Positions 26,296-34,766 of a DNA stretch of 47,961 nt are shown piece by piece (within the stretch, counting starts at the first letter, position 1; every line of letters starts with the position of its first letter). The stretch comes from NVTR01 sp036479015 (GTDB taxonomy: Bacteria; Pseudomonadota; Alphaproteobacteria; Rhodobacterales; Rhodobacteraceae). Under the pieces are notes generated by a model. The model had not been told where the DNA came from, ran no database searches, and worked only from the letters and a program-made list of their open reading frames with translations. The stretch is from NCBI GenBank assembly GCA_036479015.1, contig JAZGFB010000062.1, positions 1 through 47,961 on the forward strand, given 5' to 3'. The position numbers and the translations under genes were made by a program.

Positions 26296-27330
26296 TCATC
26301 CTTCGCCCTCAAACGGGTCTTCCGGCACGTCATCAGCGTGCCATTCCACCTCAGCCCATGTCTTTTTCATGTGCTCTGGAAGCGGGGCGGTAAAACTCAT
26401 GACCGATCGATTGGCCGGGTGCTCAAACCGCAGCGAACGCGCGTGTAGGTGCAACCTTTTACTGTGGTCACCCCCCAATTGCGCACCCCAGCCATCGCCC
26501 AGGTTTTCCTGACCTGATCCACCGTATTTACCATCACCAATAACCGGATGCCCGATCTCGGCCATATGGGCGCGCAACTGATGTGTGCGCCCAGTGATCG
26601 GTGCCAATGCCACCCAAGCAGCCCGGTTGCCTAATTTGCTAAGAACCGCGTAATCTGTTGTTGCGCGCTTTGCACCGGTGGTGGTTCCCAGTTCATCCGG
26701 GTGCACACAGCGCATTTTTTCGTTGCCGCTTTTGCCACCGCTTGCCTTTATCAACCCAAACTTAATTGTCCCCATCCGGGGCAGCGGCACACCGGCAACG
26801 GCGGCCCAATATATCTTGCGGGTTTCACGGTGCCGAAATGCCGCCGTCAGCGCAGTCGCCATGCGCTGGGTGCGGGCAAGCACCAAAATGCCCGACGTGT
26901 CTTTATCTAACCGATGCACCAGTCGCGGCTTTTCAACCAGGCCGAATTTCAACGCCTCTGCCAAACCATCCACATGGCGCGTCTGGCCGCTGCCGCCTTG
27001 ACTGGCCAGCCCGGACGGTTTGTTGATCACAATCAGATGGTCGTCGCGAAACAGGACAGTTTCCTGAATAAGCCTAACGTCATCGGCTGACATTGTTCGT
27101 GTCTCGTGCACAGGTGCCGGGCTGTCCGGCATCGGCGGGATCCTAATGTCCTGCCCAGGCACCACCCGTGTAGACGCTTTCACCCGTCCACCATTGACCC
27201 GGATATCACCCTTGCGGCACAGCTTTTCCACCCGTCCCTGCCCGACCTGCGGAAAATGCCTGCGAAACCAGCGGTCCAGCCGCTGTTCTGACTCATCCGG
27301 CCCAACCGTAATATGTTGTACTTTGCTCAT
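26296..27330 (-). CDS. RluA-family 23S rRNA pseudouridine synthase (RluC/D-like)
   Basis: 344 residues. An S4 RNA-binding domain (about 13-70, QRLDRWFRRHFPQVGQGRVEKLCRKGDIRVNGG, split for reading) precedes the catalytic domain. The catalytic Asp is in LVHRLDKDTSGILVLART, and GRTHQLRAHMAEIGHPVIGDGKYGG is the second family block. It isomerises uridines in 23S rRNA. The start overlaps the crcB stop by 4 bp (ATGA), so the two are translationally coupled. The exact target site is not decidable from sequence. Confidence 0.93.
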   Translation of the reverse strand: MSKVQHITVGPDESEQRLDRWFRRHFPQVGQGRVEKLCRKGDIRVNGGRVKASTRVVPGQDIRIPPMPDSPAPVHETRTMSADDVRLIQETVLFRDDHLIVINKPSGLASQGGSGQTRHVDGLAEALKFGLVEKPRLVHRLDKDTSGILVLARTQRMATALTAAFRHRETRKIYWAAVAGVPLPRMGTIKFGLIKASGGKSGNEKMRCVHPDELGTTTGAKRATTDYAVLSKLGNRAAWVALAPITGRTHQLRAHMAEIGHPVIGDGKYGGSGQENLGDGWGAQLGGDHSKRLHLHARSLRFEHPANRSVMSFTAPLPEHMKKTWAEVEWHADDVPEDPFEGEG

Positions 27331-27686
27331 GCCTGTACTCCACGCATCAAAATGATCCCAATGAACAGCGCCAACAGCGACAGCGCAACTGATGCCAGCA
27401 CATAGCCCCCCGCCGCCCCAACCCGGCCCGCGTCATATAACCTGAACACGTCCAGTGAAAACGCCGAGAACGTGGTAAAGCCGCCCAACACACCCGTCAT
27501 GACCAGTGGCATCCAGCGATCCAACCCTTTTTCGGCCATGGCAACAAACGCCAACCCCATTAGAAATGACCCCAGGATATTCACCGTTAGCGTCCCGATA
27601 GGGAACGCAACAACGGCCCCGATCAAATACCGGCCCAAAGCACCAACAGCGCCGCCAATTGCCACTTGTGTTAAAGTTGAAATCAT
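27327..27686 (-). CDS. crcB: Fluoride-specific ion channel CrcB (Fluc)
   Basis: 119 residues with four hydrophobic helices. Family marks are GGAVGALGRYLIGA (about 10-23), GTLTVNILGSFLMG (about 31-44) and GVLGGFTTFSAFSLD (about 66-80), where the TTFS segment lines the fluoride path. It works as a dual-topology dimer that exports fluoride. The leader between rarA and crcB is only 31 bp, too short to hold a fluoride riboswitch. It overlaps the RluA-type gene. Confidence 0.95.
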   Translation of the reverse strand: MISTLTQVAIGGAVGALGRYLIGAVVAFPIGTLTVNILGSFLMGLAFVAMAEKGLDRWMPLVMTGVLGGFTTFSAFSLDVFRLYDAGRVGAAGGYVLASVALSLLALFIGIILMRGVQA

Positions 27687-27717
27687 GGGGCTTCTTTTCC
27701 CTGACAGGGCCCGGATG

Positions 27718-29034
27718 TCAACTGTTCTGCCTGTTGGCGCGTTGTTTTACAAAGAAATCCAGCCGCTTTTTCAGCTCGCGCTCGAACCCGCGCTCAACCG
27801 GTTGGTAATAGACACCACGCTTCATGGTCTCTGGAAAATAGTTCTGCCCGGAAAACCCGCCATCGGCGTCGTGGTCATAGGCGTAGCCATCGCCATAGCC
27901 CTGCTCTTTCATCAGCTTGGTTGGCGCATTCAATATATGTTTAGGGGGCGGCTCTGATCCATGCTGCTTTGCCGCCGCCATCGCATTTTTATACGCCGCA
28001 TAGGTGGCGTTAGATTTTGGTGCCAGCGCCAAATACGTAACCGCCTGCGCCAGCGCCAACTCGCCCTCGGGTGAGCCCAGCCGTTCATATGTCTGCCAGG
28101 CTTGCAGGCAAATGTGCTGGGCTTGCGGGTCGGCCAGGCCAATGTCTTCCACTGCCATCCGGGTGATGCGACGCGCCAGATATCGCGGGTCCTCACCGCC
28201 GGTCAGCATCCTGGCAAACCAATACAATGCCGCATCCGGGTCCGAACCGCGCACCGATTTGTGCAGCGCCGAAATCAGGTTGAAATGCTCGTCACCAGAT
28301 TTGTCGTATTTCGCGGCCCGGCGCATCAGACGTGTCGCCAATGCCTCGCTGTCAAGCTTGGTTTTTGCCCCCCAGGCGGCAACCTGTTCAATAAGGTTCA
28401 GCAACGCGCGCCCATCACCATCGGCCATTTCCAGCAACGCCTCGCGCGCCATCCCGTCCAGCATCAGCGATGTGCCCAGTTCCTTTTCGGCGCGCTGTGC
28501 CAGCAGCTCCAGATCAATCAGGCTCAGGCGCTTCAGGACAAGAACCTGAGATCGCGACAACAACGCCGAATTCAGCTCAAAACTTGGGTTTTCCGTCGTG
28601 GCCCCGACCAACAGGATCGTGCCATCTTCCATATGCGGCAGAAATCCGTCCTGCTGGGCCTTATTAAAGCGGTGGATCTCGTCGACGAATAACAATGTTC
28701 CTTTGCCGTTTTGCCGCCGGAATTTGGCACCCTCAAAGACCTTTTTCAGATCGGCAATTCCAGTAAAAATTGCACTTATCTGCACGAAATGCAGATCAGT
28801 TTCATCCGCCAACAACCGGGCTATGGTGGTTTTGCCAACCCCCGGCGGGCCCCAAAATACCAGGGACGACAGGCTGCCCGACGACAGCATCGCCCCAAGC
28901 GGGCCTTCCGGGCCAAGAATGTCATCCTGCCCGATAACATCGGCCAAGGCTTTGGGGCGCAACCGATCTGCCAGCGGGCTGTGCACCGTGGCTGTGTCGG
29001 TCTTGGTATCGGTTGAGGAAAACAAATCAGCCAT
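27718..29034 (-). CDS. rarA: Replication-associated recombination protein A
   Basis: About 438 residues. The AAA+ domain has Walker A WGPPGVGKTTIARLL, Walker B TLLFVDEIHRFNKAQQD and sensor 1 LVGATTENPSFELN. The C-terminal tetramerisation region contains DPRYLARRITRMAVEDIGLADPQA (split here as DPRYLARRITRM then AVEDIGLADPQA). It acts at stalled replication forks. ATG 29034 (MADLFSS) is preferred to TTG 29043. It lies downstream of the rplQ terminator, with a perfect palindrome at 29157-29180 in its upstream region. Confidence 0.95.
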   Translation of the reverse strand: MADLFSSTDTKTDTATVHSPLADRLRPKALADVIGQDDILGPEGPLGAMLSSGSLSSLVFWGPPGVGKTTIARLLADETDLHFVQISAIFTGIADLKKVFEGAKFRRQNGKGTLLFVDEIHRFNKAQQDGFLPHMEDGTILLVGATTENPSFELNSALLSRSQVLVLKRLSLIDLELLAQRAEKELGTSLMLDGMAREALLEMADGDGRALLNLIEQVAAWGAKTKLDSEALATRLMRRAAKYDKSGDEHFNLISALHKSVRGSDPDAALYWFARMLTGGEDPRYLARRITRMAVEDIGLADPQAQHICLQAWQTYERLGSPEGELALAQAVTYLALAPKSNATYAAYKNAMAAAKQHGSEPPPKHILNAPTKLMKEQGYGDGYAYDHDADGGFSGQNYFPETMKRGVYYQPVERGFERELKKRLDFFVKQRANRQNS

Positions 29035-29156
29035 AGCTGGCAAACTAAATGGCGACGTACCGTTTTGGAAGGCGATAAATCTATCAGGGCAGTCTGTGGC
29101 CCTGAGTCAACTGAAAGGCTTGTGCCTTGGCACGCGGCATCCGTTGCCTAGAAATT

Positions 29157-29180
29157 GATGTGTAAATATTTTTACACATC
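29157..29180. promoter_or_regulatory. 24-bp perfect palindrome upstream of rarA
   Basis: GATGTGTAAA (29157-29166) and TTTACACATC (29171-29180) are perfect arms around TATT. It lies between the rplQ terminator and rarA, about 125 bp before the rarA start. There is no T-run directly after either arm, so it is more likely an operator (TGTAAA-N4-TTTACA core) than a terminator. The regulator is unknown. Confidence 0.5.
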
Positions 29181-29214
29181 CTGAGTAGGCTTATCGGAAA
29201 ATTACATTTTTTAG

Positions 29215-29248
29215 GAAAAAAATACCCCCAAGGCTGGCGCCCTGGAGG
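29215..29248 (-). terminator. Intrinsic terminator of the alpha operon (after rplQ)
   Basis: On the minus strand CCTCCAGGG (29248-29240) pairs with CCTTGGGGG (29233-29225), with two G-U pairs and a 6-nt loop. It is followed by TATTTTTTT. It begins about 28 bp after the rplQ stop and closes the ribosomal cluster. Confidence 0.85.
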
Positions 29249-29276
29249 TAATTATCATCACGTTATCAATAGCGAA

Positions 29277-29693
29277 CTATTCAGCCGCTTCCTCAGAAGC
29301 AACACGGGCCTTGTCGCCCGCGCCTTTTGCATTCACATCGCGCTCAACAAATTCAATGATCGCCATTGGCGCCATGTCACCATAGCGAAAGCCAGCGCGC
29401 AGAACCCGGACGTATCCGCCCTGACGATCCTTGTAGCGTGGACCAAGCACGTCAAACAGTTTTGCGACATACGGGTCTTGCTTTAGCTGGGCAGCAGCCT
29501 GGCGGCGGGCGTGTAGATCGCCGCGCTTGCCAAGGGTTATCAGCTTTTCAATGATCGGCTTCAACTCTTTTGCTTTGGGCAAAGTAGTCTTGATCTGTTC
29601 ATGTTCAATAAGCGAACCGGCCATGTTGGAAAACAGGGCTTTGCGGTGCTCATGGGTGCGGTTCAGGCGGCGGTAGCCTCTCGCGTGGCGCAT
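29277..29693 (-). CDS. rplQ: 50S ribosomal protein L17
   Basis: 138 residues starting MRHARGYRRLNRTHEHRKAL, the classic L17 N-terminus. The core contains LIEHEQIKTTLPKAKELKP and GGYVRVLRAGFRYGDMAPMAIIE. A short Ala/Glu-rich tail follows. It is the last gene of the cluster, 124 bp after rpoA, and is followed by an intrinsic terminator. Confidence 0.97.
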   Translation of the reverse strand: MRHARGYRRLNRTHEHRKALFSNMAGSLIEHEQIKTTLPKAKELKPIIEKLITLGKRGDLHARRQAAAQLKQDPYVAKLFDVLGPRYKDRQGGYVRVLRAGFRYGDMAPMAIIEFVERDVNAKGAGDKARVASEEAAE

Positions 29694-29817
29694 GGTTTTA
29701 GTCCTTTATATTTTTATACTTTGTCTGGCCATCCGTGCGTGCAGATGACTCTCCTTGGGGCAGGATGCCCGGGTCGTCTTGCGTCGCAAACCAATCGGCC
29801 CCCGACGCTGATCTTAA

Positions 29818-30834
29818 TCAGAACTGGTCTTCGAACTTCTTGGCCAGATCTTCAATGTTTTCCGGCGGCCATTCATCCACATCCATTCCCAGATGCAGCC
29901 CCATGCCTGACAGGACTTCTTTGATCTCGTTCAACGACTTGCGGCCAAAGTTTGGCGTGCGCAGCATTTCTGCTTCGGTCTTTTGAATAAGATCGCCGAT
30001 GTAAACGATGTTGTCGTTTTTCAGGCAATTGGCCGAACGCACAGACAGTTCCAGCTCATCAACTTTCTTCAGCAGAAGCGGGTTGAATTCCAGACCGTCG
30101 TCGTCTTCCTGACGGGACGCGCTTTCGGGTTCATCAAAGTTCACGAACACCGACAGTTGATCCTGCAAGATGCGCGCAGCAAAGGCAACGGCGTCATCCG
30201 GCGTGATAGAGCCGTCAGTTTCCAGTTTCAGCGTCAGCTTATCATAATCCAGAACCTGACCTTCGCGGGTTGGCTGCACATCATAGCTGACTTTTTTCAC
30301 TGGTGAAAAAATCGCATCAACCGGGATCAGGCCGATGGGCGCATCTTCCGGACGGTTCTTATCGGCAGAGACATAACCCTTACCCGTTTCAACCGTCAGT
30401 TCGACGTAAAGTTCAGCGCCTTCATCCAGATGGCAGATCATGTGATCTTTATTCAGGATTTCGATGCCGGCGCTTTCAGAGATATCACCAGCGGTGACAA
30501 CGGTCGGACCCTTTGCAGAAATGTTCAGGCGCTTGGGGCCGTCCACTTCCATGCGGATGGCGACACCCTTTAGGTTCAACACGATGTCGGTGACATCTTC
30601 GCGCACACCAGCAACGCTTGAAAATTCGTGCAACACATTGTCAATCTGCACTGACGTTATGGCGGCACCTTGCAGGCTGCTCATCAGCACCCGGCGCAGG
30701 GCGTTGCCCATTGTCAGGCCAAAGCCGCGTTCCAGCGGTTCAGCAATAACAGTTGCCTGGCGTGTTGGGTCGTTGCCCGGCTTCACTTCCAGTTGGTTTG
30801 GCCTGATCAGTTCGGCCCAGTTTTTATGGATCAT
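29818..30834 (-). CDS. rpoA: DNA-directed RNA polymerase subunit alpha
   Basis: 338 residues. The N-terminal dimerisation domain (about 1-235) has VIAEPLERGFGLTMGNALRRVLMSSLQGAAIT (split for reading: VIAEPLERGFGLTMGN, then ALRRVLMSSLQGAAIT). An acidic linker leads to the C-terminal domain (about 255-330) with LSVRSANCLKNDNIVYIGDL and RTPNFGRKSLNEIKEVL, which contacts UP elements and activators. Length and motifs are normal. A strong hairpin separates it from rpsK. Confidence 0.98.
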   Translation of the reverse strand: MIHKNWAELIRPNQLEVKPGNDPTRQATVIAEPLERGFGLTMGNALRRVLMSSLQGAAITSVQIDNVLHEFSSVAGVREDVTDIVLNLKGVAIRMEVDGPKRLNISAKGPTVVTAGDISESAGIEILNKDHMICHLDEGAELYVELTVETGKGYVSADKNRPEDAPIGLIPVDAIFSPVKKVSYDVQPTREGQVLDYDKLTLKLETDGSITPDDAVAFAARILQDQLSVFVNFDEPESASRQEDDDGLEFNPLLLKKVDELELSVRSANCLKNDNIVYIGDLIQKTEAEMLRTPNFGRKSLNEIKEVLSGMGLHLGMDVDEWPPENIEDLAKKFEDQF

Positions 30835-30906
30835 GGTTGTCTCCTCAATTCCTGTTTCTGTGACCCATGATCTGGCCAGCGAAACACCCGAGGTTAAAAT
30901 GACGAA

Positions 30907-30931
30907 CCCGGATCAAAAACCTTGATCCGGG
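30907..30931. promoter_or_regulatory. Strong intercistronic hairpin between rpsK and rpoA
   Basis: CCCGGATCAA (30907-30916) and TTGATCCGGG (30922-30931) form a perfect 10-bp stem with a 5-nt loop, 14 bp after the rpsK stop. On the minus strand it is followed by TTCGTCATTTTAA, only a weak U-tract. It could be a partial terminator or attenuator setting the rpoA level, or an mRNA-processing/stability element. Confidence 0.7.
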
Positions 30932-30944
30932 CGAAGAATATTCC

Positions 30945-31334
30945 CTAAACGCGACGGCGCTTTGGGGGACGACAGCCGTTATGGGCCATTGGGGTCACAT
31001 CACGGATAGAGGTAATGTTAAAACCAATCGCTGCCAGCGCACGCAGGGCAGACTCACGTCCGCCACCGGGGCCCTGAACTTCGACTTCCAAAGTTTTAAC
31101 ACCGTGTTCCTGTGCTTTCTTGCCAGCATCTTCTGCTGCCAACTGTGCCGCGTAAGGGGTGGACTTACGTGACCCCTTAAAACCCATTGTGCCGGCAGAT
31201 GACCAAGCAATAGCATTGCCCTGCACGTCTGAGATCAGGATTTTGGTGTTGTTAAAAGATGAATTCACATGCGCCACACCAGCGGCGATATTCTTGCGAA
31301 CTTTTTTCTTTGCGCGTTTTGCTTCGCGAGCCAT
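30945..31334 (-). CDS. rpsK: 30S ribosomal protein S11
   Basis: 129 residues. Family marks include GVAHVNSSFNNTKILISDVQGN (split: GVAHVNSSFNNTK, ILISDVQGN), then GFKGSRKSTPYAAQLAAEDA, then VEVQGPGGGRESALRALAAIG and the C-terminal DVTPMAHNGCRPPKRRRV. It builds the platform of the small subunit. It follows rpsM by 11 bp. Confidence 0.98.
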   Translation of the reverse strand: MAREAKRAKKKVRKNIAAGVAHVNSSFNNTKILISDVQGNAIAWSSAGTMGFKGSRKSTPYAAQLAAEDAGKKAQEHGVKTLEVEVQGPGGGRESALRALAAIGFNITSIRDVTPMAHNGCRPPKRRRV

Positions 31335-31345
31335 TACTCAGCCCC

Positions 31346-31714
31346 CTATTTCTTTTTGCCGGCAATGGCCCGTGCGGGGCCTTTGCGGGTACGTGCATTG
31401 GTATGGGTACGCTGGCCACGGACCGGCAGGTTGCGACGGTGACGCAGGCCACGGTAGCACCCCAGATCCATCAGGCGTTTGATGTTCATCTGCGTATCGC
31501 GACGCAGGTCACCTTCTACCATGTGGTTGGCGTCAATGTTTTCGCGGATGGCCAGAACTTCGGCGTCAGACAATTCGTTGACGCGCCGTGTTAGATCAAT
31601 GCCAACAGCTTCGCAGATGGATTTAGCCGAAGATGGGCCAATTCCGGTGATATATGTAAGGGCGATTGGAACCCGCTTTGCAGTCGGGATGTTTACGCCG
31701 GCAATACGTGCCAC
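31346..31714 (-). CDS. rpsM: 30S ribosomal protein S13
   Basis: 122 residues. ARIAGVNIPTAKRVPIALTYITGIG is the N-terminus (split: ARIAGVNIPTAKR, VPIALTYITGIG), with RGLRHRRNLPVRGQRTHTNARTRKG (split: RGLRHRRNLPVRGQRTH, TNARTRKG) at the C-terminus. It contacts the P-site tRNA and the intersubunit bridge. A 305-bp gap from adk suggests a separate start of transcription; a weak candidate promoter TTGACG (31903-31898), 17 nt, TAAATC is visible. The gap holds no gene. Confidence 0.97.
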   Translation of the reverse strand: MARIAGVNIPTAKRVPIALTYITGIGPSSAKSICEAVGIDLTRRVNELSDAEVLAIRENIDANHMVEGDLRRDTQMNIKRLMDLGCYRGLRHRRNLPVRGQRTHTNARTRKGPARAIAGKKK

Positions 31715-32019
31715 GTGTTAGCTTCCTTTTCGTTGCGGTTCCGTAGTTCCGGAACCTTTTTTCACAACAGAAACCCGCCGGGATTTATGACCTGCGGGCT
31801 TCGCTGAATTATGATGTGGCGGCACTTGGGGGGCGACCCCATATAATACCTCCGATTCCCTTGCGGGATGGGTTGATTTACGGGGTAAATGGAAGGGCGT
31901 CAATGGGGCCAACGTTATTTAATTGGGGCGCTGGCGCGCCATTATTTTTGTCTCACCCTGCGGGTTCGGGTATGCCTTTGGCAAGGATATTTAAGGAACA
32001 AAGATCGCCAGGTGGCAGC

Positions 32020-32661
32020 TTAGTCAAGAACGGCCGCGATAGAACTGGTAACGCTGTCGATATCGGCCAACCCATCCACTGATGTCAGCTCACCCTTGGC
32101 ATAGTAGTATCCCAGCAAGGGCGATGTCTTTTTGTAATATTCCATCAGCCGTTGCTTCAGGCTTTCAGCATTGTCATCCGCCCGGCGTTTGAAATCTGAT
32201 GCGCCACAGTTGGTGCATTTGTTATCAGCCGGAATGGGCTTGGCAATGTCATTGTAACCTTCACCGCAATTGCCACATGTAGAACGCGCGGTAATACGGG
32301 CCACCAGCGCCTCGTCGTCCACTTGCATTTCGATCACGGCGTCCAGCGTCTGGCCGGTTTTCTTTAGCAAATCGCCCAATGCATCGGCCTGGGCCAGGGT
32401 GCGGGGAAAGCCGTCAAAGATAAAACCGCCGGTCGTGTCGCCTGCAAGCTGTTCCTGGATCAACCCGATGACGATCTCATCGGTTACCAGATCACCGCGA
32501 TCCATGACGTCAGCAACAATCTTGCCCATTTCGGTGCCAGATTTACGTGCCGCGCGCAGCATGTCGCCGGTGGACAGCTGCACCATATTGCGCCCATCAA
32601 CCAGTTTGCGGGCTTGGGTGCCTTTACCGGCACCGGGTGGCCCAAGTAGGATAATATTCAT
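32020..32661 (-). CDS. adk: Adenylate kinase with Cys4 zinc-type LID
   Basis: 213 residues. The P-loop is LLGPPGAGKGTQARKL (5-20), with IIFDGFPRTLAQADAL-like FIFDGFPRTLAQADAL in the middle. The LID region contains CGNCGEGY and CTNCGA, four cysteines that form a structural metal site, as in Gram-positive and some alphaproteobacterial enzymes and unlike E. coli. It interconverts ATP, AMP and ADP. Its start overlaps the secY stop by 4 bp, so it is translationally coupled to secY. Confidence 0.97.
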   Translation of the reverse strand: MNIILLGPPGAGKGTQARKLVDGRNMVQLSTGDMLRAARKSGTEMGKIVADVMDRGDLVTDEIVIGLIQEQLAGDTTGGFIFDGFPRTLAQADALGDLLKKTGQTLDAVIEMQVDDEALVARITARSTCGNCGEGYNDIAKPIPADNKCTNCGASDFKRRADDNAESLKQRLMEYYKKTSPLLGYYYAKGELTSVDGLADIDSVTSSIAAVLD

Positions 32662-34034
32662 CGGCGCGCAGGTGCTCTTTTACCGCGACGTTTTCCGCGC
32701 AGCTGGGATTTTTCGATCAGGCCTTCGTATTGGTGGGCCAATAGATGCGATTGTACCTGGTTGATGGTGTCCATGACCACTGACACCACAATCAATATCG
32801 AGGTGCCGCCAAAATAGAACGGTATGGCCAGTTGCGTGCGCAGAATTTCCGGCAGCAGCACAACTGCTGCAAGATAGGCCGAACCAAGCACCAGCAGGCG
32901 GGTGACAACATATTCCAGGTATTCCTCGGTCTTTTTGCCCGGGCGGATACCTGGAACAAAACCGTTTTGGTTTTTCAGGTTCTCTGCGACTTCGTCAACT
33001 TTGAAGGACACATTGAACGTGTAGAAAAACGTGAAGAAGATCACCATGCCAGCAAAGAACAGCAGATACAGCGGCTGACCGGGGCCAAAGTAGGCCAGGA
33101 TGGTTGACATTATCGGGCCGGTTTGTGCGCCTGAAAATGTGGCCAATGTGGTGGGCAGCAGCAGCAAGGACGAGGCAAAGATCGCCGGGATCACGCCCGC
33201 CGGGTTAACCTTAACCGGCAGGTGGCTTGAACCACCATCATAGACCTTCATGCCGACCTGACGGCGTGGGTATTGTATGTGGATCTTGCGCAGGGCGCGC
33301 TCCATGAACACCACAAACGCGATGACCGCAACGACCATGACCATAACGCCAATGATAACCACAGGTGACAACGCGCCCGAGCGGCCAGATTCAAAGAATT
33401 GCGCCAGCGCCAATGGCAATTCGGCTACAATGCCAACAAAAATGATCAGTGAAATACCGTTGCCGATGCCGCGCGCGGTGATCTGTTCACCCAGCCACAT
33501 CAGGAACATGGTGCCCCCGACCAACGTGATGATGGTGGAAGCTGTGAAAAACAGCCCCGGGTTTGACGCCAATCCACCGGCCTCCATGCTGGCCGCCAGC
33601 GCGAACGCCTGGGCTGTGGCCAGCAACACGGTGCCGTAACGGGTGTATTGGTTGATCTTCTTGCGGCCCTGTTCGCCTTCTTTTTTCAGCTGCTCCAGTT
33701 GCGGAACCATCGCCGTCATCAACTGAATGATGATCGAGGCTGAAATATAGGGCATGATGCCAAGGGCAAAGATGCCCATACGTGATATGGCGCCGCCGGA
33801 AAATACATTCAGAATATCGGTGATACCACCGGCTGCCTGATCAAAGAAACTGCGCAATGCGACAGTGTCAACGCCGGGCACCGGGATATAGGTGCCAAGC
33901 CGGTACACACAGAGCAGGCCGATGGTGAATAGTATCCGTTGGCGCAGCTCAGTGGCTTTGCCAAAGGCGCTCCAACTCATGTTGGCGGCCATTTGTTCTG
34001 CTGCTGATGCCATATCTGGCCCCTTATTTGTCAA
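32658..34034 (-). CDS. secY: Preprotein translocase subunit SecY
   Basis: 458 residues with ten membrane helices. It shows RILFTIGLLCVYRLGTYIPVPGVD at the first helix (split: RILFTIGLLCVYRLG, TYIPVPGVD), a plug region near residues 60-75, and GIMPYISASIIIQL. The cytoplasmic loops bear the Arg/Lys residues that bind SecA and ribosomes. It forms the SecYEG channel. An 85-bp gap with a terminator-like hairpin separates it from rplO. Confidence 0.98.
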   Translation of the reverse strand: MTNKGPDMASAAEQMAANMSWSAFGKATELRQRILFTIGLLCVYRLGTYIPVPGVDTVALRSFFDQAAGGITDILNVFSGGAISRMGIFALGIMPYISASIIIQLMTAMVPQLEQLKKEGEQGRKKINQYTRYGTVLLATAQAFALAASMEAGGLASNPGLFFTASTIITLVGGTMFLMWLGEQITARGIGNGISLIIFVGIVAELPLALAQFFESGRSGALSPVVIIGVMVMVVAVIAFVVFMERALRKIHIQYPRRQVGMKVYDGGSSHLPVKVNPAGVIPAIFASSLLLLPTTLATFSGAQTGPIMSTILAYFGPGQPLYLLFFAGMVIFFTFFYTFNVSFKVDEVAENLKNQNGFVPGIRPGKKTEEYLEYVVTRLLVLGSAYLAAVVLLPEILRTQLAIPFYFGGTSILIVVSVVMDTINQVQSHLLAHQYEGLIEKSQLRGKRRGKRAPARR

Positions 34035-34072
34035 AAACGCCGCCGGTCGGTTCCCCGGGTCCAGCGGCGTTT
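34033..34072 (-). terminator. Terminator-like hairpin between rplO and secY
   Basis: On the minus strand AAACGCCGCTGG (34072-34061) pairs with CCGGCGGCGTTT (34046-34035), 12 bp with one U-G pair and a 14-nt loop, followed by a run of five T. It may be a partial terminator or attenuator, since secY and adk are essential and no obvious promoter follows. Confidence 0.65.
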
Positions 34073-34119
34073 GGAAAACTTACTTAGAATTAATCAGCCT
34101 GAGGCCGCTAAACAAGTGC

Positions 34120-34593
34120 TTATTCAGCCGCGACCGCAGAAGTGACTGTCAGTGACCCGCCAGCCTTTTCCACAGCAGCGATTGCCGACTTGGAAGCACC
34201 GGTGACTGTCAGCTTAACCTTGGCGGTAATTTCGCCCTTGGCCAGCACTCGAACACCGTCCAGCTTGCGCCGGATCACGCCGGTTGCAACCAACACATCT
34301 TCGGTGATGTCGGCTTTGGCATCCAGCGTCTTGGCATCGATGAATTTCTGCAACATGCCCAGGTTGATCACTGCAAAGCTTTTCTTATTGCGGCTGTTAA
34401 AGCCACGCTTTGGCAGACGTTGGTACAAAGGCATTTGACCGCCCTCAAAACCTTTGATCGCCACACCCGAACGGGATTTTTGACCCTTAATACCACGGCC
34501 ACCCATTTTACCGGTGCCGGAACCGGGCCCACGGCCTACGCGCTTGCGTGGCTTGGTTGCACCGGGATTATCGTGAAGTTCGTTTAGTTTCAT
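34120..34593 (-). CDS. rplO: 50S ribosomal protein L15
   Basis: 157 residues. MKLNELHDNPGATKPRKRVGRG is the canonical N-terminus (split: MKLNELHDNPGAT, KPRKRVGRG), followed by GKMGGRGIKGQKSRSG and GFEGGQMPLYQRLPKRGF. I use ATG 34593, preceded by AAAAGGAGAAG, a strong Shine-Dalgarno; a longer frame to 34752 is out-of-family. Normally rpmD lies directly upstream, but here 1.9 kb separate them and a new promoter sits at 34691-34719. Confidence 0.97.
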   Translation of the reverse strand: MKLNELHDNPGATKPRKRVGRGPGSGTGKMGGRGIKGQKSRSGVAIKGFEGGQMPLYQRLPKRGFNSRNKKSFAVINLGMLQKFIDAKTLDAKADITEDVLVATGVIRRKLDGVRVLAKGEITAKVKLTVTGASKSAIAAVEKAGGSLTVTSAVAAE

Positions 34594-34690
34594 GTCGCTT
34601 CTCCTTTTGCCGGATATGACCCCCAGCGACGGGAGCGGCCAACCACGGCGTGTACGTTGATTCTGTGGCGCTTCGTGACGCCACCGTGGG

Positions 34691-34719
34691 CGTATAGGGG
34701 ATGCGGCGGGATCGGGCAA
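34691..34719 (-). promoter_or_regulatory. Candidate promoter of rplO-secY-adk
   Basis: On the minus strand TTGCCC (34719-34714), 17-nt spacer, TATACG (34696-34691). The -10 is embedded in CCCCTATACGCC, identical to the string at the rpmC promoter. The leader to rplO would be about 90 nt. A second TTGACA occurs near 34765 but lacks a good -10 at proper spacing. Confidence 0.6.
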
Positions 34720-34766
34720 GGGGTGTGGTGGGAATGACGGCGTGCGACCCAAGTAATGTCAAAACC

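Noticed and set aside
27687..27717. Fluoride riboswitch before crcB
   Set aside because: The gap to rarA is only 31 bp, too short for the riboswitch fold, and crcB is probably read from upstream.
31715..32019. Small gene in the adk-rpsM gap
   Set aside because: Short frames there lack a ribosome-binding site and motif; the gap is better explained as a possible weak promoter region for rpsM.
34594..34752. Extended N-terminus for L15
   Set aside because: The extra 53 residues are Pro/Arg-rich and unlike L15, and the ATG at 34593 has a strong Shine-Dalgarno.
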